Below are positions 48,259 through 57,304 of a stretch of 64,000 nt of DNA, in pieces. The notes beneath the pieces were generated by a model that saw nothing but the letters and a program-made list of their open reading frames with translations, made no database searches and was not told where the DNA came from. Made by a program: the position numbers and the translations under genes. Within the stretch, counting starts at the first letter, position 1. The number at the start of each line of letters is the position of its first letter. Source of the DNA: Chlorobaculum limnaeum (lineage in GTDB: Bacteria > Bacteroidota > Chlorobiia > Chlorobiales > Chlorobiaceae); the NCBI RefSeq assembly GCF_001747405.1, contig NZ_CP017305.1, positions 1,878,001-1,942,000 on the forward strand, read 5' to 3'.

Positions 48259-49674
48259 ATGGTGGCCGTCGCCCTGTTCGGCTGGATTCCGATTGTCAGG
48301 GCGATCTTCAAGCGCTTCGACGCGCGGACGGCCGTCGCCATCGCCTTTGTCGTCGGCTGGATGTTCCTGCCTGTCGCCGGGTTCAAGGTCAAAGGCATTC
48401 CCTCCTACAGCAAGCTGACCGCCACCTGCATGGTCATTCTGTTTTGGGCGCGTCATTTCGACAAGGAGCGGTTTCGGGAGTTCAGCTTCGGCCTGATCGA
48501 CCTACCAATGCTCGCCTGGTGCGTCTCACCATTCTTCTCTTCGGTCTTCAACGACCTCGGCGCTTACGACGGCCTTTCGCAGACCATGTACCAGAGCATC
48601 ACCTGGGGTGTGCCCTGGTACATCGGCAGGGTTTACTTCAGCAACGCCGACGGGCTGAAGCTGTTCGGCACGGCGATCTTCATCGGAGCGGTGGCCTACA
48701 TCCCCTTCTGCTGGTTCGAACTCGTCATGAGTCCGCAGCTCCACCGGTTGACCTATGGATTCCACCAGCACAGCTTTCTCCAGACCCTCCGGGATGGCGG
48801 CGGATTCAGGCCGATGGTCTACATGGATCACGGTCTCATGACCTCGACGTGGATGGGGCTTGGCCTTTTTCTCGGCGCGTGGCTCTTCTACACCAGAGAC
48901 CTTCCGGAAAAAATCCTGGGCTTGCCATCGCTTTATCTGCTTCTGGCGCTTGGTGTTACCTTTCTCATGATGAAGTCGTACGGCGCGATTTTCCTGATTT
49001 TCCTGGGCCTCGGGTTCGTCTTCCTGTCGAGCAGGATGAAAAAAAACTGGCTCGTCGTGCTTTTGCTCGCCGCGCCCCACCTTTATGTCTACACGCGGAC
49101 GACCGGCATCTGGGACGGCACGAACCTCTCCGGCTTCGTGGCGGAAAAGTTCAGCCCGACACGCGCCCAGTCGCTCCAGTTCCGTTTCGACAACGAAGCG
49201 ATCCTCATCCAGAAGGCGCTCGATGGCACGGTGTTCGGCTGGGGCGGATACGGGCGGTCGCGGGTGTACGACGAATACGGCAAAGACATCAGCATCACCG
49301 ACGGACTCTGGATCATCACCCTCGGCCAGAACGGCATCTTCGGCCTGATGGCCCTGATGTTCGCCGTGCATACTCCGGTGATCTTCTACCTCATGCGAAG
49401 CGATCCGGAGCGCTGGAGCGAGAAAAACCGGGGCGCGCCCACGGTGATGATCGTGTTTCTGTCACTCTACATGATCGACAGCCTGCTGAACGCCATGGTC
49501 AATCCGGTGTACATGGTTTTTGGAGGCGGCATCGTCAGCATGTTGCTCAAAGGCGAAGCGGCGTTCAACACGGAACCGGCGGACGGCTCGATCGAGGAGG
49601 CGCGGATCGACATGCCGAATACCCGCTTTCTTCCCTCGCCCTCCTTTCAAGGCTCTTCACGTTTTATCAGTTGA
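48259..49674 (+). CDS. O-antigen polymerase/ligase-like membrane protein (Wzy candidate)
   Basis: A 471-residue polytopic protein with about ten to twelve hydrophobic helices, beginning MVAVALFGWIPIVRAIFKRF. The large loop near residues 270-330 and the FGWGGYGRSRVYDEYGKD segment resemble O-antigen polymerase/ligase families, where a loop with RxxxWxxA-like charges is usual. The ATG at 48259 is chosen because GAGGGA lies upstream; the longer frame overlaps the repeat at 48067-48132. Its position makes it the best Wzy candidate in the locus. Confidence 0.75.
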   Translation: MVAVALFGWIPIVRAIFKRFDARTAVAIAFVVGWMFLPVAGFKVKGIPSYSKLTATCMVILFWARHFDKERFREFSFGLIDLPMLAWCVSPFFSSVFNDLGAYDGLSQTMYQSITWGVPWYIGRVYFSNADGLKLFGTAIFIGAVAYIPFCWFELVMSPQLHRLTYGFHQHSFLQTLRDGGGFRPMVYMDHGLMTSTWMGLGLFLGAWLFYTRDLPEKILGLPSLYLLLALGVTFLMMKSYGAIFLIFLGLGFVFLSSRMKKNWLVVLLLAAPHLYVYTRTTGIWDGTNLSGFVAEKFSPTRAQSLQFRFDNEAILIQKALDGTVFGWGGYGRSRVYDEYGKDISITDGLWIITLGQNGIFGLMALMFAVHTPVIFYLMRSDPERWSEKNRGAPTVMIVFLSLYMIDSLLNAMVNPVYMVFGGGIVSMLLKGEAAFNTEPADGSIEEARIDMPNTRFLPSPSFQGSSRFIS

Positions 49675-49686
49675 AAAAATCGAGGC

Positions 49687-50091
49687 ATGAGTACGGCAAC
49701 TGAAAAATATTCCGAGTCCGGATACTGTTCACCTTCCAGACTCGGAACCTTGTGGATTGCAGCATTCATCCTGGCGCTGGCGGGCGCGTTCGTGCCGAAG
49801 CCGGACTTTCGCTACGGCTTTTTCATGATCGACACACTCATCCACCTCGCGCTTTTCGCTATCCTCGCGTTCATTCCGATGATCTTCTTCCGGTGTCGAA
49901 AAACCACCTTCCTGCTCGCTATTTCGATGGCTCCGCTCGGTTACCTGCTCGAAAATCTCCACGTGATGGTGACCGGCAGCAACTTCGACACCATTAACGC
50001 GCTGGCCAACAACCTCGGCGTCCTTGCCGGAATCGCCGCCGGATTTGTCCTGCGCCTGAAAAGTCACTACCAGCGGAAACGTCAGTCATAA
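49687..50091 (+). CDS. VanZ-like membrane protein
   Basis: A 134-residue protein with about four hydrophobic helices. The pattern FMIDTLIHLALFAILAFIP and the SNFDTINALANNLGVLAGI segment (a D...N..G.. signature) match the VanZ-like family. Such proteins are common in exopolysaccharide and exosortase-linked loci, with unproven roles. It starts 12 bp after the polymerase candidate. Confidence 0.8.
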   Translation: MSTATEKYSESGYCSPSRLGTLWIAAFILALAGAFVPKPDFRYGFFMIDTLIHLALFAILAFIPMIFFRCRKTTFLLAISMAPLGYLLENLHVMVTGSNFDTINALANNLGVLAGIAAGFVLRLKSHYQRKRQS

Positions 50092-50103
50092 ATTTTTACG
50101 AAG

Positions 50104-51198
50104 ATGAAAGTCACCGAACTGGCCCGCATGGGGCTGAACCATAGCCGCAACGCGCTTGCCGAGTCGCTCTACATCAACACCGGCGTCGATTTCACCCGCC
50201 CCGTCACCTTCCACGCGCTGGTGAATGAGCGGTGCAACTGCAAGTGCCGCCACTGCGAGTACTGGCGACAGGCGGAGTACATCCCGGAGATGTCCATCGA
50301 AGAGTGGCAGAAAACCCTGCTCAGCATCAAGGAGTTCGCGGGACGCTTCTCCGTCAACTTCAGCGGCGGCGAACCCTTTATCAAGAAAGGCTTTATCGAC
50401 CTTTTGCGCTTCTGCCGCGACAACGACATTCTCGCGGGCGTGACGACCAACGGCGCGTTGCTGAACGAAAAGAACGTGCAGGCGCTCGTCGCCGCGCGTC
50501 CGTTCAACCTCAACATCTCGCTGGACTCGACCGACGCCAGGGTGCACGACTACGTGCGCGGCATGAACGGCCTCTTCGAGCGAATCGTGCGCGGTATCGG
50601 ACTTCTGAAGGCGGAGCAGCAGAAGCAGGGCGTCACCTTCCCGATCATCATCAAGCCGACGGTCATGTCGGCAAACTTCCGGGAGCTGCCGGAGATCGTG
50701 CGCTGGGCGGAGAAGATCGGCGCGACGGCGGTGAACTTCCAGCCGCTCGGGCGCTGGACGCCGGAGACGTATGACGAGTTGTGGATCGAAGAGAAGGAGA
50801 TGGCAGAATTCGAGGAGGTGATCGACCGGCTCGTCGAGATGAAACGCGCCGGATCGCCAATCATGAACAGCGAGGAGATTCTGCGGCTCATGCCCGCGAG
50901 CTTCCGCGAAGAGAAGGCGTCGCCGGAGCACCTCCCCTGCCGCATCGGGCTGCACGAGTTCTACATCCGCCCCGACGGCGAGGTGAAGCTCTGCTTCCAC
51001 TTCCCCTCCATCGGCAACACCACCAAAGAGTCGGCGCGGGAGATATGGACGGGCGCGAAAGCGAAGAAGATTCGCGAAGCGACGATCAAGTGCGACAAGC
51101 TCTGCCTGCTCACCTGCTTGTCGCAGAAGTCGCTCGTCAACAAGGCGAGCCAGGCGCTGACCATGCTCACCCGCCAGAAAACCAAAGCCGGACAGTGA
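50104..51198 (+). CDS. Radical SAM/SPASM-like protein
   Basis: A 364-residue radical SAM enzyme. The N-terminal CNCKCRHC (CxxxCxxC, residues about 43-50) binds the [4Fe-4S] cluster and SAM, and NFSGGEPFIKKG follows as the SAM-binding glycine segment. C-terminal cysteines (LPCRIG, KLCFHF, CDKLCLLTC) suggest an auxiliary SPASM-type cluster. Its substrate could be a sugar or a small peptide. No partner peptide gene is visible nearby. It starts 12 bp after the VanZ-like gene. Confidence 0.88.
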   Translation: MKVTELARMGLNHSRNALAESLYINTGVDFTRPVTFHALVNERCNCKCRHCEYWRQAEYIPEMSIEEWQKTLLSIKEFAGRFSVNFSGGEPFIKKGFIDLLRFCRDNDILAGVTTNGALLNEKNVQALVAARPFNLNISLDSTDARVHDYVRGMNGLFERIVRGIGLLKAEQQKQGVTFPIIIKPTVMSANFRELPEIVRWAEKIGATAVNFQPLGRWTPETYDELWIEEKEMAEFEEVIDRLVEMKRAGSPIMNSEEILRLMPASFREEKASPEHLPCRIGLHEFYIRPDGEVKLCFHFPSIGNTTKESAREIWTGAKAKKIREATIKCDKLCLLTCLSQKSLVNKASQALTMLTRQKTKAGQ

Positions 51199-51205
51199 CC
51201 GCGCG

Positions 51206-52306
51206 ATGAACGAAAAACGCCTCGACAACCCGGCATACCGGAATGGCCGCGACCTTCCGGAGATCGACTGCGTGCTCATCGGCGTCAACAGCGCGAAGAC
51301 GCTCGGACGCTGCATCGAGTCGATCCGCTCCGGCAGCTATCCGCCTGAAAAACTGCGCATCTGCTACGCCGATGGCGGCTCGACCGACGAGAGCATCGCG
51401 GTGGCGAAACGTTACGACGGCGTGCGAGTGCTCGCGCTGACGCCGGAGTATCCGACGCCGGGGCTTGGCCGGAACGCAGGATGGAAGAGCGGCTCCGCGC
51501 CGCTGGTGCAGTTTCTCGACTCCGACACCATCGTCGATCCGGAGTGGTTCCACAAAGCGGTCGCCCGAATGCGTGACGCCCGCGTCGGCGCGGTCATCGG
51601 CTTCCGCCGCGAGCTGCACCCGGAGCGCTCGGTCTACAACTGGATCGGCGACCTCGAATGGAACGGGCCGGTCGGCGAGTCGGACTGTTTCGGCGGCGAC
51701 GTGCTCCTGCGCCGCGAGGCGCTCGAAGCGACCGGCGGCTACGACGAAACGCTCGTCGGCGGCGAAGACCCGGAGCTGAGCCGCCGCGTCATCCGCGCCG
51801 GATGGAAGATCGAGCGCATCGACGCCGTCATGACGCGCCACGACCTGGCCATGACCACCGTGAAGCAGTACCTCAAACGCGCCTACCGCTCCGGCTACGG
51901 CTTCGCCGCCGTGCGAGCGCGGGAGGCCCGGCTCGGCAGCCCGTTCTGGAAAGCGGATTTCCGCAAGATCGCCATCAAGGGCGGCGGCTTCATCGCCGCG
52001 GAAAGCCTGGCGATGGTGACGCTATTCGCCGCCCGTCCCTCGCTGACATCGATGCTCGCGTCGGCGACAATCGGCTTGGCGGGAGTGCCGCTGCTTTTCT
52101 CGCCGCGCCTCTTCAAGGTCGGCAAGTTCATGCGGGAGAACCAATTGGGCCGCAAGGAGGCCAAAATCTACGCCTGGCACTGTTCGGCGGTCGTTCTCCC
52201 GCAGCTCGCGGGCGTCGCGCGATACTATGCGGGTGCAATCGCCGGACGTCCGCTGAGGAACAAACGAAGCGCCCTGAAAACCGGACTGTCGCAGCCCGAA
52301 ACCTGA
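51206..52306 (+). CDS. Glycosyltransferase family 2
   Basis: A 366-residue GT2 enzyme. It has IDCVLIGVNSAKTLGRCIES, ICYADGGSTDESI, the acidic VQFLDSDTIVDPEW and the VGGEDPELSRRVIRAGW motif. One or two C-terminal hydrophobic helices (about 255-295) may anchor it to the membrane. It starts 7 bp after the radical SAM gene. Confidence 0.88.
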   Translation: MNEKRLDNPAYRNGRDLPEIDCVLIGVNSAKTLGRCIESIRSGSYPPEKLRICYADGGSTDESIAVAKRYDGVRVLALTPEYPTPGLGRNAGWKSGSAPLVQFLDSDTIVDPEWFHKAVARMRDARVGAVIGFRRELHPERSVYNWIGDLEWNGPVGESDCFGGDVLLRREALEATGGYDETLVGGEDPELSRRVIRAGWKIERIDAVMTRHDLAMTTVKQYLKRAYRSGYGFAAVRAREARLGSPFWKADFRKIAIKGGGFIAAESLAMVTLFAARPSLTSMLASATIGLAGVPLLFSPRLFKVGKFMRENQLGRKEAKIYAWHCSAVVLPQLAGVARYYAGAIAGRPLRNKRSALKTGLSQPET

Positions 52307-52377
52307 CGCCCGGCCACGCCTCCAGCACCGCATTCGACAAGATTTCGACAAGATTCAGATAACCATCCCCTCGCCCC

Positions 52378-53451
52378 ATGCCGATAAACCTGCCCTATCT
52401 CCGCCGCTCGTTCTGGCGGCTGCTCGGCAACGGCTCCTTGCCGGAGCTGTGCGAAAAGGAGTGGATCGTCGCCCCGGCCTGCGTCACCACGACGCGGCCC
52501 GCGCTCTACCTGCCGGGCGCACTCGATAACGTCACCGCGTCGTCGGCTTCCTCGAATCTGGAGCAGGAGATGCGGAGGATCAAGGGCGGACGCACGGAAC
52601 ACGCCGCCACCATCGCGCGGGCGCTCGCAGACGTGACGCTCTCTGACGGCTATCTCTACAAGCGAGGCCTCAAGATTCCCGTGCGCATCAAGAAAGAACA
52701 GCTCGTCATCGAACGCCAACCGACTGCAAAAAAAGAGGTTGCGGTGCTGGCGTGCGGGCTGACCGATATTCAGTTCTTCGGCCACTGGATGACCGACGGT
52801 CTTCCGCTGCTCATGGCCGCCCGCGATCTCGGCCCGCCGATTCGCAACACCGCACCACTGACCGGCCATCAGAAGGAGTATCTCTCGATGCTCAATCTTG
52901 GCTACGACCCCTTCGCCGCCGGAAAGATCGGAAAGCTCATCGTGCTCGAAGATTACGGCCAGAACAACTACAAGCGGGAGCGATACCAGGCGATGCGGGC
53001 GCGCTTCCGGGAGGTCGCGCCGAAACCCGCGCATCCCGGCTCGCTGCTCTTGCGCGGCACCTCCGGAGTGGTCACGCCCGACGCGCAGGGCAACCGGCGC
53101 ATACTCGTCAACGAGGAGGAGATCGCCAGCTACCTGCAATCGATCGGCTTCCAGCTCATCGACTCGACGAAGCAGAGCGCCAGGGAGATCGTCGAGAAGA
53201 CCTCCGGCTCGAAGATCATCATCGGCGTCGAAGGGAGCCAGATTCCGCACGGGCTCTTCACGATGGCCGACAACGGCGCGCTGATCAACATCTTTCCGCC
53301 GTTCCATTTCAACAACGTGCTCAAAGGCCAGACTGACTGCATGGAGATGCACTACGCCTTCACGATCGGCGAGGTGTGCGAGGGAGGATTCCGCCTGCCG
53401 CTCGACACGCTCAAAAAAACGCTCGACCTCGTCGCCGCAAAGACGGCCTGA
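52378..53451 (+). CDS. GT61-like (DUF563) glycosyltransferase
   Basis: A 357-residue protein. The conserved HWMTDGLPLLMAARDLG, SLLLRGTSG, RRILVNEEEIASYLQSIGF and GVEGSQIPHGLFTMADNG segments follow the DUF563/GT61 pattern. Members include plant xylosyltransferases and many bacterial glycan-locus enzymes. It is separated from the GT2 gene by 71 bp and followed by the repeat cluster at 53479. Confidence 0.82.
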   Translation: MPINLPYLRRSFWRLLGNGSLPELCEKEWIVAPACVTTTRPALYLPGALDNVTASSASSNLEQEMRRIKGGRTEHAATIARALADVTLSDGYLYKRGLKIPVRIKKEQLVIERQPTAKKEVAVLACGLTDIQFFGHWMTDGLPLLMAARDLGPPIRNTAPLTGHQKEYLSMLNLGYDPFAAGKIGKLIVLEDYGQNNYKRERYQAMRARFREVAPKPAHPGSLLLRGTSGVVTPDAQGNRRILVNEEEIASYLQSIGFQLIDSTKQSAREIVEKTSGSKIIIGVEGSQIPHGLFTMADNGALINIFPPFHFNNVLKGQTDCMEMHYAFTIGEVCEGGFRLPLDTLKKTLDLVAAKTA

Positions 53452-53478
53452 TTTTCGAGAAACGATTCCGAAGCATCC

Positions 53479-53530
53479 GTCATTGCGAGCAACCCGTATC
53501 CGGCTCGATACCGCAGACTAACCTTGAACA
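53479..53530 (+). repeat. Dispersed GTCATTGCGA repeat, copy D
   Basis: GTCATTGCGAGCAACCCGTA begins a 52-bp unit ending AACCTTGAACA. It matches 11440-11490 with few changes. Confidence 0.75.
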
Positions 53531-53563
53531 TGATTACCCTGGAAGCCCCTGTCATTTCCAACG

Positions 53564-53590
53564 GTAGGGGCAGCCCTTGCGGCTGCCCTT
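53564..53590 (+). repeat. Short palindromic repeat shared with 7323-7349
   Basis: GTAGGGGCAGCCCTTGCGGC then TGCCCTT is the reverse complement of the unit after trpA. It has the same hairpin with GGGGCAGCC-type arms. Confidence 0.7.
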
Positions 53591-53639
53591 TTGCGCCAAA
53601 GCGATGACAGCTTTTCCGTGACAATCAGCCATACCGCGT

Positions 53640-53684
53640 ATGTTCATGGAAAGGAGCACGCGACGCGGCAATCCATACGGAACA
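53640..53684 (+). repeat. Dispersed repeat with GGCAATCCAT core, copy of 11818
   Basis: ATGTTCATGGAAAGGAGCAC and the following CGACGCGGCAATCCATACGG match the first 45 bases of 11818-11920. The second, inverted half found there is absent here. Confidence 0.7.
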
Positions 53685-53736
53685 CCACTGATCGGCGCCA
53701 TCACCCGCTCAAACCAGATTTTCAACCCCCCAACCC

Positions 53737-54957
53737 ATGACCCGGAACACTGTCGCCTATCTGTGCAGCGAGTACCCGGCCATTTCGCACACCTTCATCT
53801 ACCGCGAGATCGAGTCGCTGCGCAAGGCCGGAATGACAGTCTACACGGCCTCGATCCACAAGCCGGAGAAGCTCGACCTCATGACGACCGCCGAGCAGGA
53901 GGAGGCGGCAAACACGCTCATGGTGCTCTCGCAACCGGCAACAGCGATCATCGCAGCGCATCTGCACTGCCTGGCCAGAAACCCCGGCGGCTACCTGAAG
54001 ATGGCGGCGGACGCCTTCCGGTTGCTCTTCAAAGGCCCGAAAAACTTCGTCAAGGCGGCGGCCTACTTCGCCGAAGCGGGCATCCTCTTGCGCTGGGCGC
54101 ACCGGCACGGCATCACGCACATCCACGAGCACTTCGGCAACCCGACGGCCATCGTCGCCATGCTCATGAAACGTTACGGTGGCATCACCTTCAGCATCTC
54201 GGTGCACGGCCCCGACATCTTCTACACCGTCGATTCCGCGATGCTGCCCGAAAAGGTACGCGAGGCCTCCTTCGTGCGCTGCATCAGCCACTACTGCCGC
54301 AGCCAGATCATGCGCATCAGCGATGTGGAACGGTGGGATCGCTTCCACATCGTGCGTTGTGGCATAGATCCCGAATTGTACACGCCACGCCCCGAACCCG
54401 CCAACGCCGTGCCGGAGCTGCTCTGCGTCGGGCGACTGACGCCCGCCAAGGGGCAGCACATCCTCATCGAAGCGTGCGCGATGCTCGACAAAGCGAACGT
54501 GCCGTTCCACCTCACCTTCGTCGGAGACGGCCCCGACCGCGAGTCGCTTCAAAACTATACACGGACAATCGGTCTCGACCGCAAGGTGACCTTCACGGGC
54601 GCGCTTGGGCAAGACAAGGTGCGCGGCCACTACGACCGCGCCGACATTTTCGTGCTGGCGAGCTTCGCCGAGGGTGTACCGGTCGTGCTGATGGAGGCGA
54701 TGGCCAAGGAGATTCCGGTCATTTCGACCCGCATCACCGGCATTCCCGAGCTGATCGAACACGGAGAGGACGGCCTGCTCGCCGTGCCGGGCGATCCCGA
54801 GGATTTAGCGCGCCAGATACGTATCTTGCTTGAAAACGGTGAGTTGCGCGCACGCTACGGGCAGGCCGGGCGGCGAAAAGTGAGCGCCATGTACAACCAG
54901 CACCAGAACAACAACCTGCTGGTTGAGCACTTCAAGAACGAACTGAACGACGTCTGA
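53737..54957 (+). CDS. Glycosyltransferase family 4 (colanic acid-type)
   Basis: A 406-residue GT4 enzyme. The N-terminal YLCSEYPAISHTFIYREIES motif (exopolysaccharide glycosyltransferase type) and HIHEHFGNPTAIVA are present. The C-terminal domain has LCVGRLTPAKGQHILIEACA, FVGDGPDRESL and FVLASFAEGVPVVLMEAMAK. It transfers a sugar to the lipid-linked glycan. Its stop overlaps the next start by one base (54957). Confidence 0.9.
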   Translation: MTRNTVAYLCSEYPAISHTFIYREIESLRKAGMTVYTASIHKPEKLDLMTTAEQEEAANTLMVLSQPATAIIAAHLHCLARNPGGYLKMAADAFRLLFKGPKNFVKAAAYFAEAGILLRWAHRHGITHIHEHFGNPTAIVAMLMKRYGGITFSISVHGPDIFYTVDSAMLPEKVREASFVRCISHYCRSQIMRISDVERWDRFHIVRCGIDPELYTPRPEPANAVPELLCVGRLTPAKGQHILIEACAMLDKANVPFHLTFVGDGPDRESLQNYTRTIGLDRKVTFTGALGQDKVRGHYDRADIFVLASFAEGVPVVLMEAMAKEIPVISTRITGIPELIEHGEDGLLAVPGDPEDLARQIRILLENGELRARYGQAGRRKVSAMYNQHQNNNLLVEHFKNELNDV

Positions 54958-56159
54958 TGCAGATCATCGTCCCGACTGTCACGCTGCTGGTTATTCTCTT
55001 GTCGCTCCCGGCAGCCTATCTTTTCATTGTCACCGTCGCCGCGTACCTTTTCCGGAAAGAGGCGCTGGCGGCGAACCGCATCCTCGAAATCGGCGTACTC
55101 ATCCCGGCGCACAACGAGGAGGCGGGCATCGTGGGCACCATCGAGAGCATCCATGCGAGCGACTACCCGGCGGAGAACGTCAAAATCTTCGTCATCGCCG
55201 ACAACTGCGACGACACCACCGCCGAGGTGGCGCGAAACGCGGGCGCGACGGTCGTGGAGCGATTCGATCTTGAAAACCGTGGAAAAGGGCAGGCGCTCGA
55301 CTGGTTCCTCAGGAAACACAAAGAGCTGAACCATGGCCTCGACGTCATCACCATCATCGATGCCGACGTCCGGGTTGATCGCAACTACCTGCGGGAAGTG
55401 AGCCTCTCGTTCAGCCAGCCGGGCATCCAGGCGTTGCAAGGCTACAACGGCGTCAGCAACCCCGAGGCGGGTTGGCGGCCCGGACTACTCGACGCGGCCT
55501 TCAACGTCTTCAACCACCTGCGCATGGCCGGGCCGTTCCAGCTTTCCGGAACCTGTGCGCTAAAGGGCAACGGCATGGCGTTCGACAGATTCCTGATCGA
55601 AGAGACCGGCTGGCCCTGCCACTCGATCGTGGAGGACATGGAGTTCAGCTTCCTGTTGCTCATGAACGAGATCAGCGTGCACTACAATCCGGACGCCATC
55701 GTGCGGAGCGAAATGGTCACTTCGGGCAAAAACGCTTCGAGCCAGCGCAGCCGCTGGGAGAGCGGGCGCTTCAAGCTGGTCAGCCAGATGGCTTTGCCGC
55801 TGCTCAGGCTGTTTTTCAGCACCGGCCAAATCCGCTACCTCATCGCCTTCGCCGAACTCGCCGTCCCCCCGCTCACCCTGCTGGTGCTGCTTTTCGCCGT
55901 CGCATCGCTGCTGGCGCTCACGCTGCTCCACGGCGCATGGCTCCAGATCGTCGCCGCATGGTGGGCCATTCTTCTCTTCTACGTAGTATCGGGCCAAATC
56001 CAGCGCCACGCTGGCCTCCACACCTGGCGCGTCCTCATCGCCGCCCCCCTCTACATCCTCTGGAAAATCCCCCTTTACCTCGCCATGGCAATCCGCAAAA
56101 AAAGCGACGCCTGGGTGAGAACGAAGCGGGAAAGCGAAGCTTCAGAACCGGAGGCGTAA
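54957..56159 (+). CDS. Membrane glycosyltransferase family 2
   Basis: A 400-residue protein with an N-terminal membrane helix (about 1-28) and a GT2 catalytic domain (about 40-275). Catalytic motifs are VLIPAHNEEAGI, IADNCDDTTAEVA, ITIIDADVRVD and the QSRSRWESGRF-like QxxRW segment (SSQRSRWESGRFKL). Two to three C-terminal helices follow (about 290-375). The layout is that of processive or N-acetylglucosaminyl/hyaluronan-like transferases. It is the last gene of the glycan locus. Confidence 0.88.
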   Translation: MQIIVPTVTLLVILLSLPAAYLFIVTVAAYLFRKEALAANRILEIGVLIPAHNEEAGIVGTIESIHASDYPAENVKIFVIADNCDDTTAEVARNAGATVVERFDLENRGKGQALDWFLRKHKELNHGLDVITIIDADVRVDRNYLREVSLSFSQPGIQALQGYNGVSNPEAGWRPGLLDAAFNVFNHLRMAGPFQLSGTCALKGNGMAFDRFLIEETGWPCHSIVEDMEFSFLLLMNEISVHYNPDAIVRSEMVTSGKNASSQRSRWESGRFKLVSQMALPLLRLFFSTGQIRYLIAFAELAVPPLTLLVLLFAVASLLALTLLHGAWLQIVAAWWAILLFYVVSGQIQRHAGLHTWRVLIAAPLYILWKIPLYLAMAIRKKSDAWVRTKRESEASEPEA

Positions 56160-56606
56160 TCGCCACTGTACCGGATTCTCTCTGACACCGCTACGCCCGC
56201 TTTTTTTCTCCCTGAAAGTATCGGCTCCGAGACAAGCCGGTTAATAACTCGCTTCTACATCAGTAATAAGTCGGCAGGATATTGCCGTAAGGATCGATCA
56301 AGCCAGGTAGAAAACAACTTCCGGCAACAACCCTGCGACTTGCCGGGTTGTTGTCAATTTCACTGCTCTTGATTAAACTTTAAAATATAGTTTTTGACAC
56401 TACATATCAGCCAATCAGGTATAATAATTATATACACCTGCTCTAAACCGCAGCCTGACAGCGATTCCCTGTCAACACCTGCCAAACGGGAAGTGGAGCC
56501 ACGATAACAACTCCCGGAGAACCGATTGATTGCAAATGAGATTATCGAACAGAGAAGTATAGCGACGGTATCCTGAAGAAAACATGAATGATTCAAGGAG
56601 GAGATT
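56160..56606. other. Intergenic region after the glycan locus
   Basis: About 450 bp, AT-rich in its second half. It holds a hairpin at 56325-56353 and probably the promoter of the DUF4332-like gene. Two reverse frames here have no ribosome site or family features and overlap the next gene, so they are not called. Confidence 0.4.
56325..56353 (+). terminator. Possible terminator hairpin of the glycan locus
   Basis: The arms CAACAACCC (56325-56333) and GGGTTGTTG (56345-56353) pair perfectly around an 11-nt loop. Only a short T-rich stretch follows, so termination is likely but not certain. Confidence 0.45.
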
Positions 56607-57011
56607 ATGTCCAGAATCGCGGGTATTGAAGGGATTGACGAAGTGCATGTGGAAAAACTCCACGGCATGGGAATCACTACTGTTGAGGTATTGCTTGAAA
56701 AAGGGGCTTCTCCGGCAGGAAGAAAAGCCATCGCCGATGCAACCGGAATGAGTCATGCGCTCGTGCTCCGGCTGGTGAACCCGGCTGATCTGTTCCGCAT
56801 CAAGGGCATCGGAAAGGAGTATGCCGACCTGCTGGAGGCCTCAGGCGTGGACTCGGTGCCTGAACTGGCGCAGCGAAGAGCAGAGAATCTGCACTGTAAA
56901 ATGTCTGACGTGAATACCTCGAAAAATCTCGTAAAAAGATTGCCGACCGAATCAGAGGTAGAGGAGTGGATTGCACAGGCCAAATCTCTTCCCAAAGTAG
57001 TGACGCATTGA
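56607..57011 (+). CDS. DUF4332-like helix-hairpin-helix protein
   Basis: A 134-residue soluble protein with two helix-hairpin-helix-like segments: IAGIEGIDEVHVEKLHGMGI (residues 4-23) and LFRIKGIGKEYADLLEASGV (about 62-81). This pattern is typical of the DUF4332 family, possibly nucleic-acid binding. An AGGAGGAG ribosome site lies 5 bp before the ATG. It is a single gene with no functional clue from neighbours. Confidence 0.8.
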   Translation: MSRIAGIEGIDEVHVEKLHGMGITTVEVLLEKGASPAGRKAIADATGMSHALVLRLVNPADLFRIKGIGKEYADLLEASGVDSVPELAQRRAENLHCKMSDVNTSKNLVKRLPTESEVEEWIAQAKSLPKVVTH

Positions 57012-57139
57012 GCGATCGAAGAGAACCGGAGGGCGCTTTGGCAACCTCAAAAAGACACCATCCACGACAGCCTCGGCAGGAAAAATGCCGGTTCAGGAAT
57101 TATTGCCAGAAACCCTTGCAGTCATAATGAGTTAAAAAC

Positions 57140-57170
57140 GCATGAAGCCGGGTGCTCCCCGGCTTCATGC
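57140..57170. terminator. Perfect hairpin between convergent genes
   Basis: GCATGAAGCCGGG and CCCGGCTTCATGC arms surround a short TGCTC-type loop. A similar hairpin lies at 59326-59353 next to the intact epimerase gene, and the flanking bases are also alike, so this one was duplicated together with the epimerase end. It may terminate the DUF4332-like gene. Confidence 0.7.
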
Positions 57171-57193
57171 ATTTCAGATCGAAAAAACTCCCC

Positions 57194-57304
57194 TCAGTGC
57201 GGCAGGCGGTTGAACTCGTTGAACAAAATGGCGCGGGCGAAGAGCGTTTTTGCACGACACTTTTCCCGTCTTGCTGAGTGTGGCGGCAAAAAGAACTGCC
57301 TCAC
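57194..57304 (-). pseudogene. Decayed 3' end of an epimerase paralogue
   Basis: One reverse frame reads AVLFAATLSKTGKVSCK and, after a frameshift, another reads RAILFNEFNRLPH then a stop. These align with VALFATTLSKMDFVSPK and RLRDFFNECKNLPL, the end of the intact epimerase at 59377-60255. Only about the last 40 codons remain. It lies directly downstream of the hypothetical gene at 57305. Confidence 0.65.
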
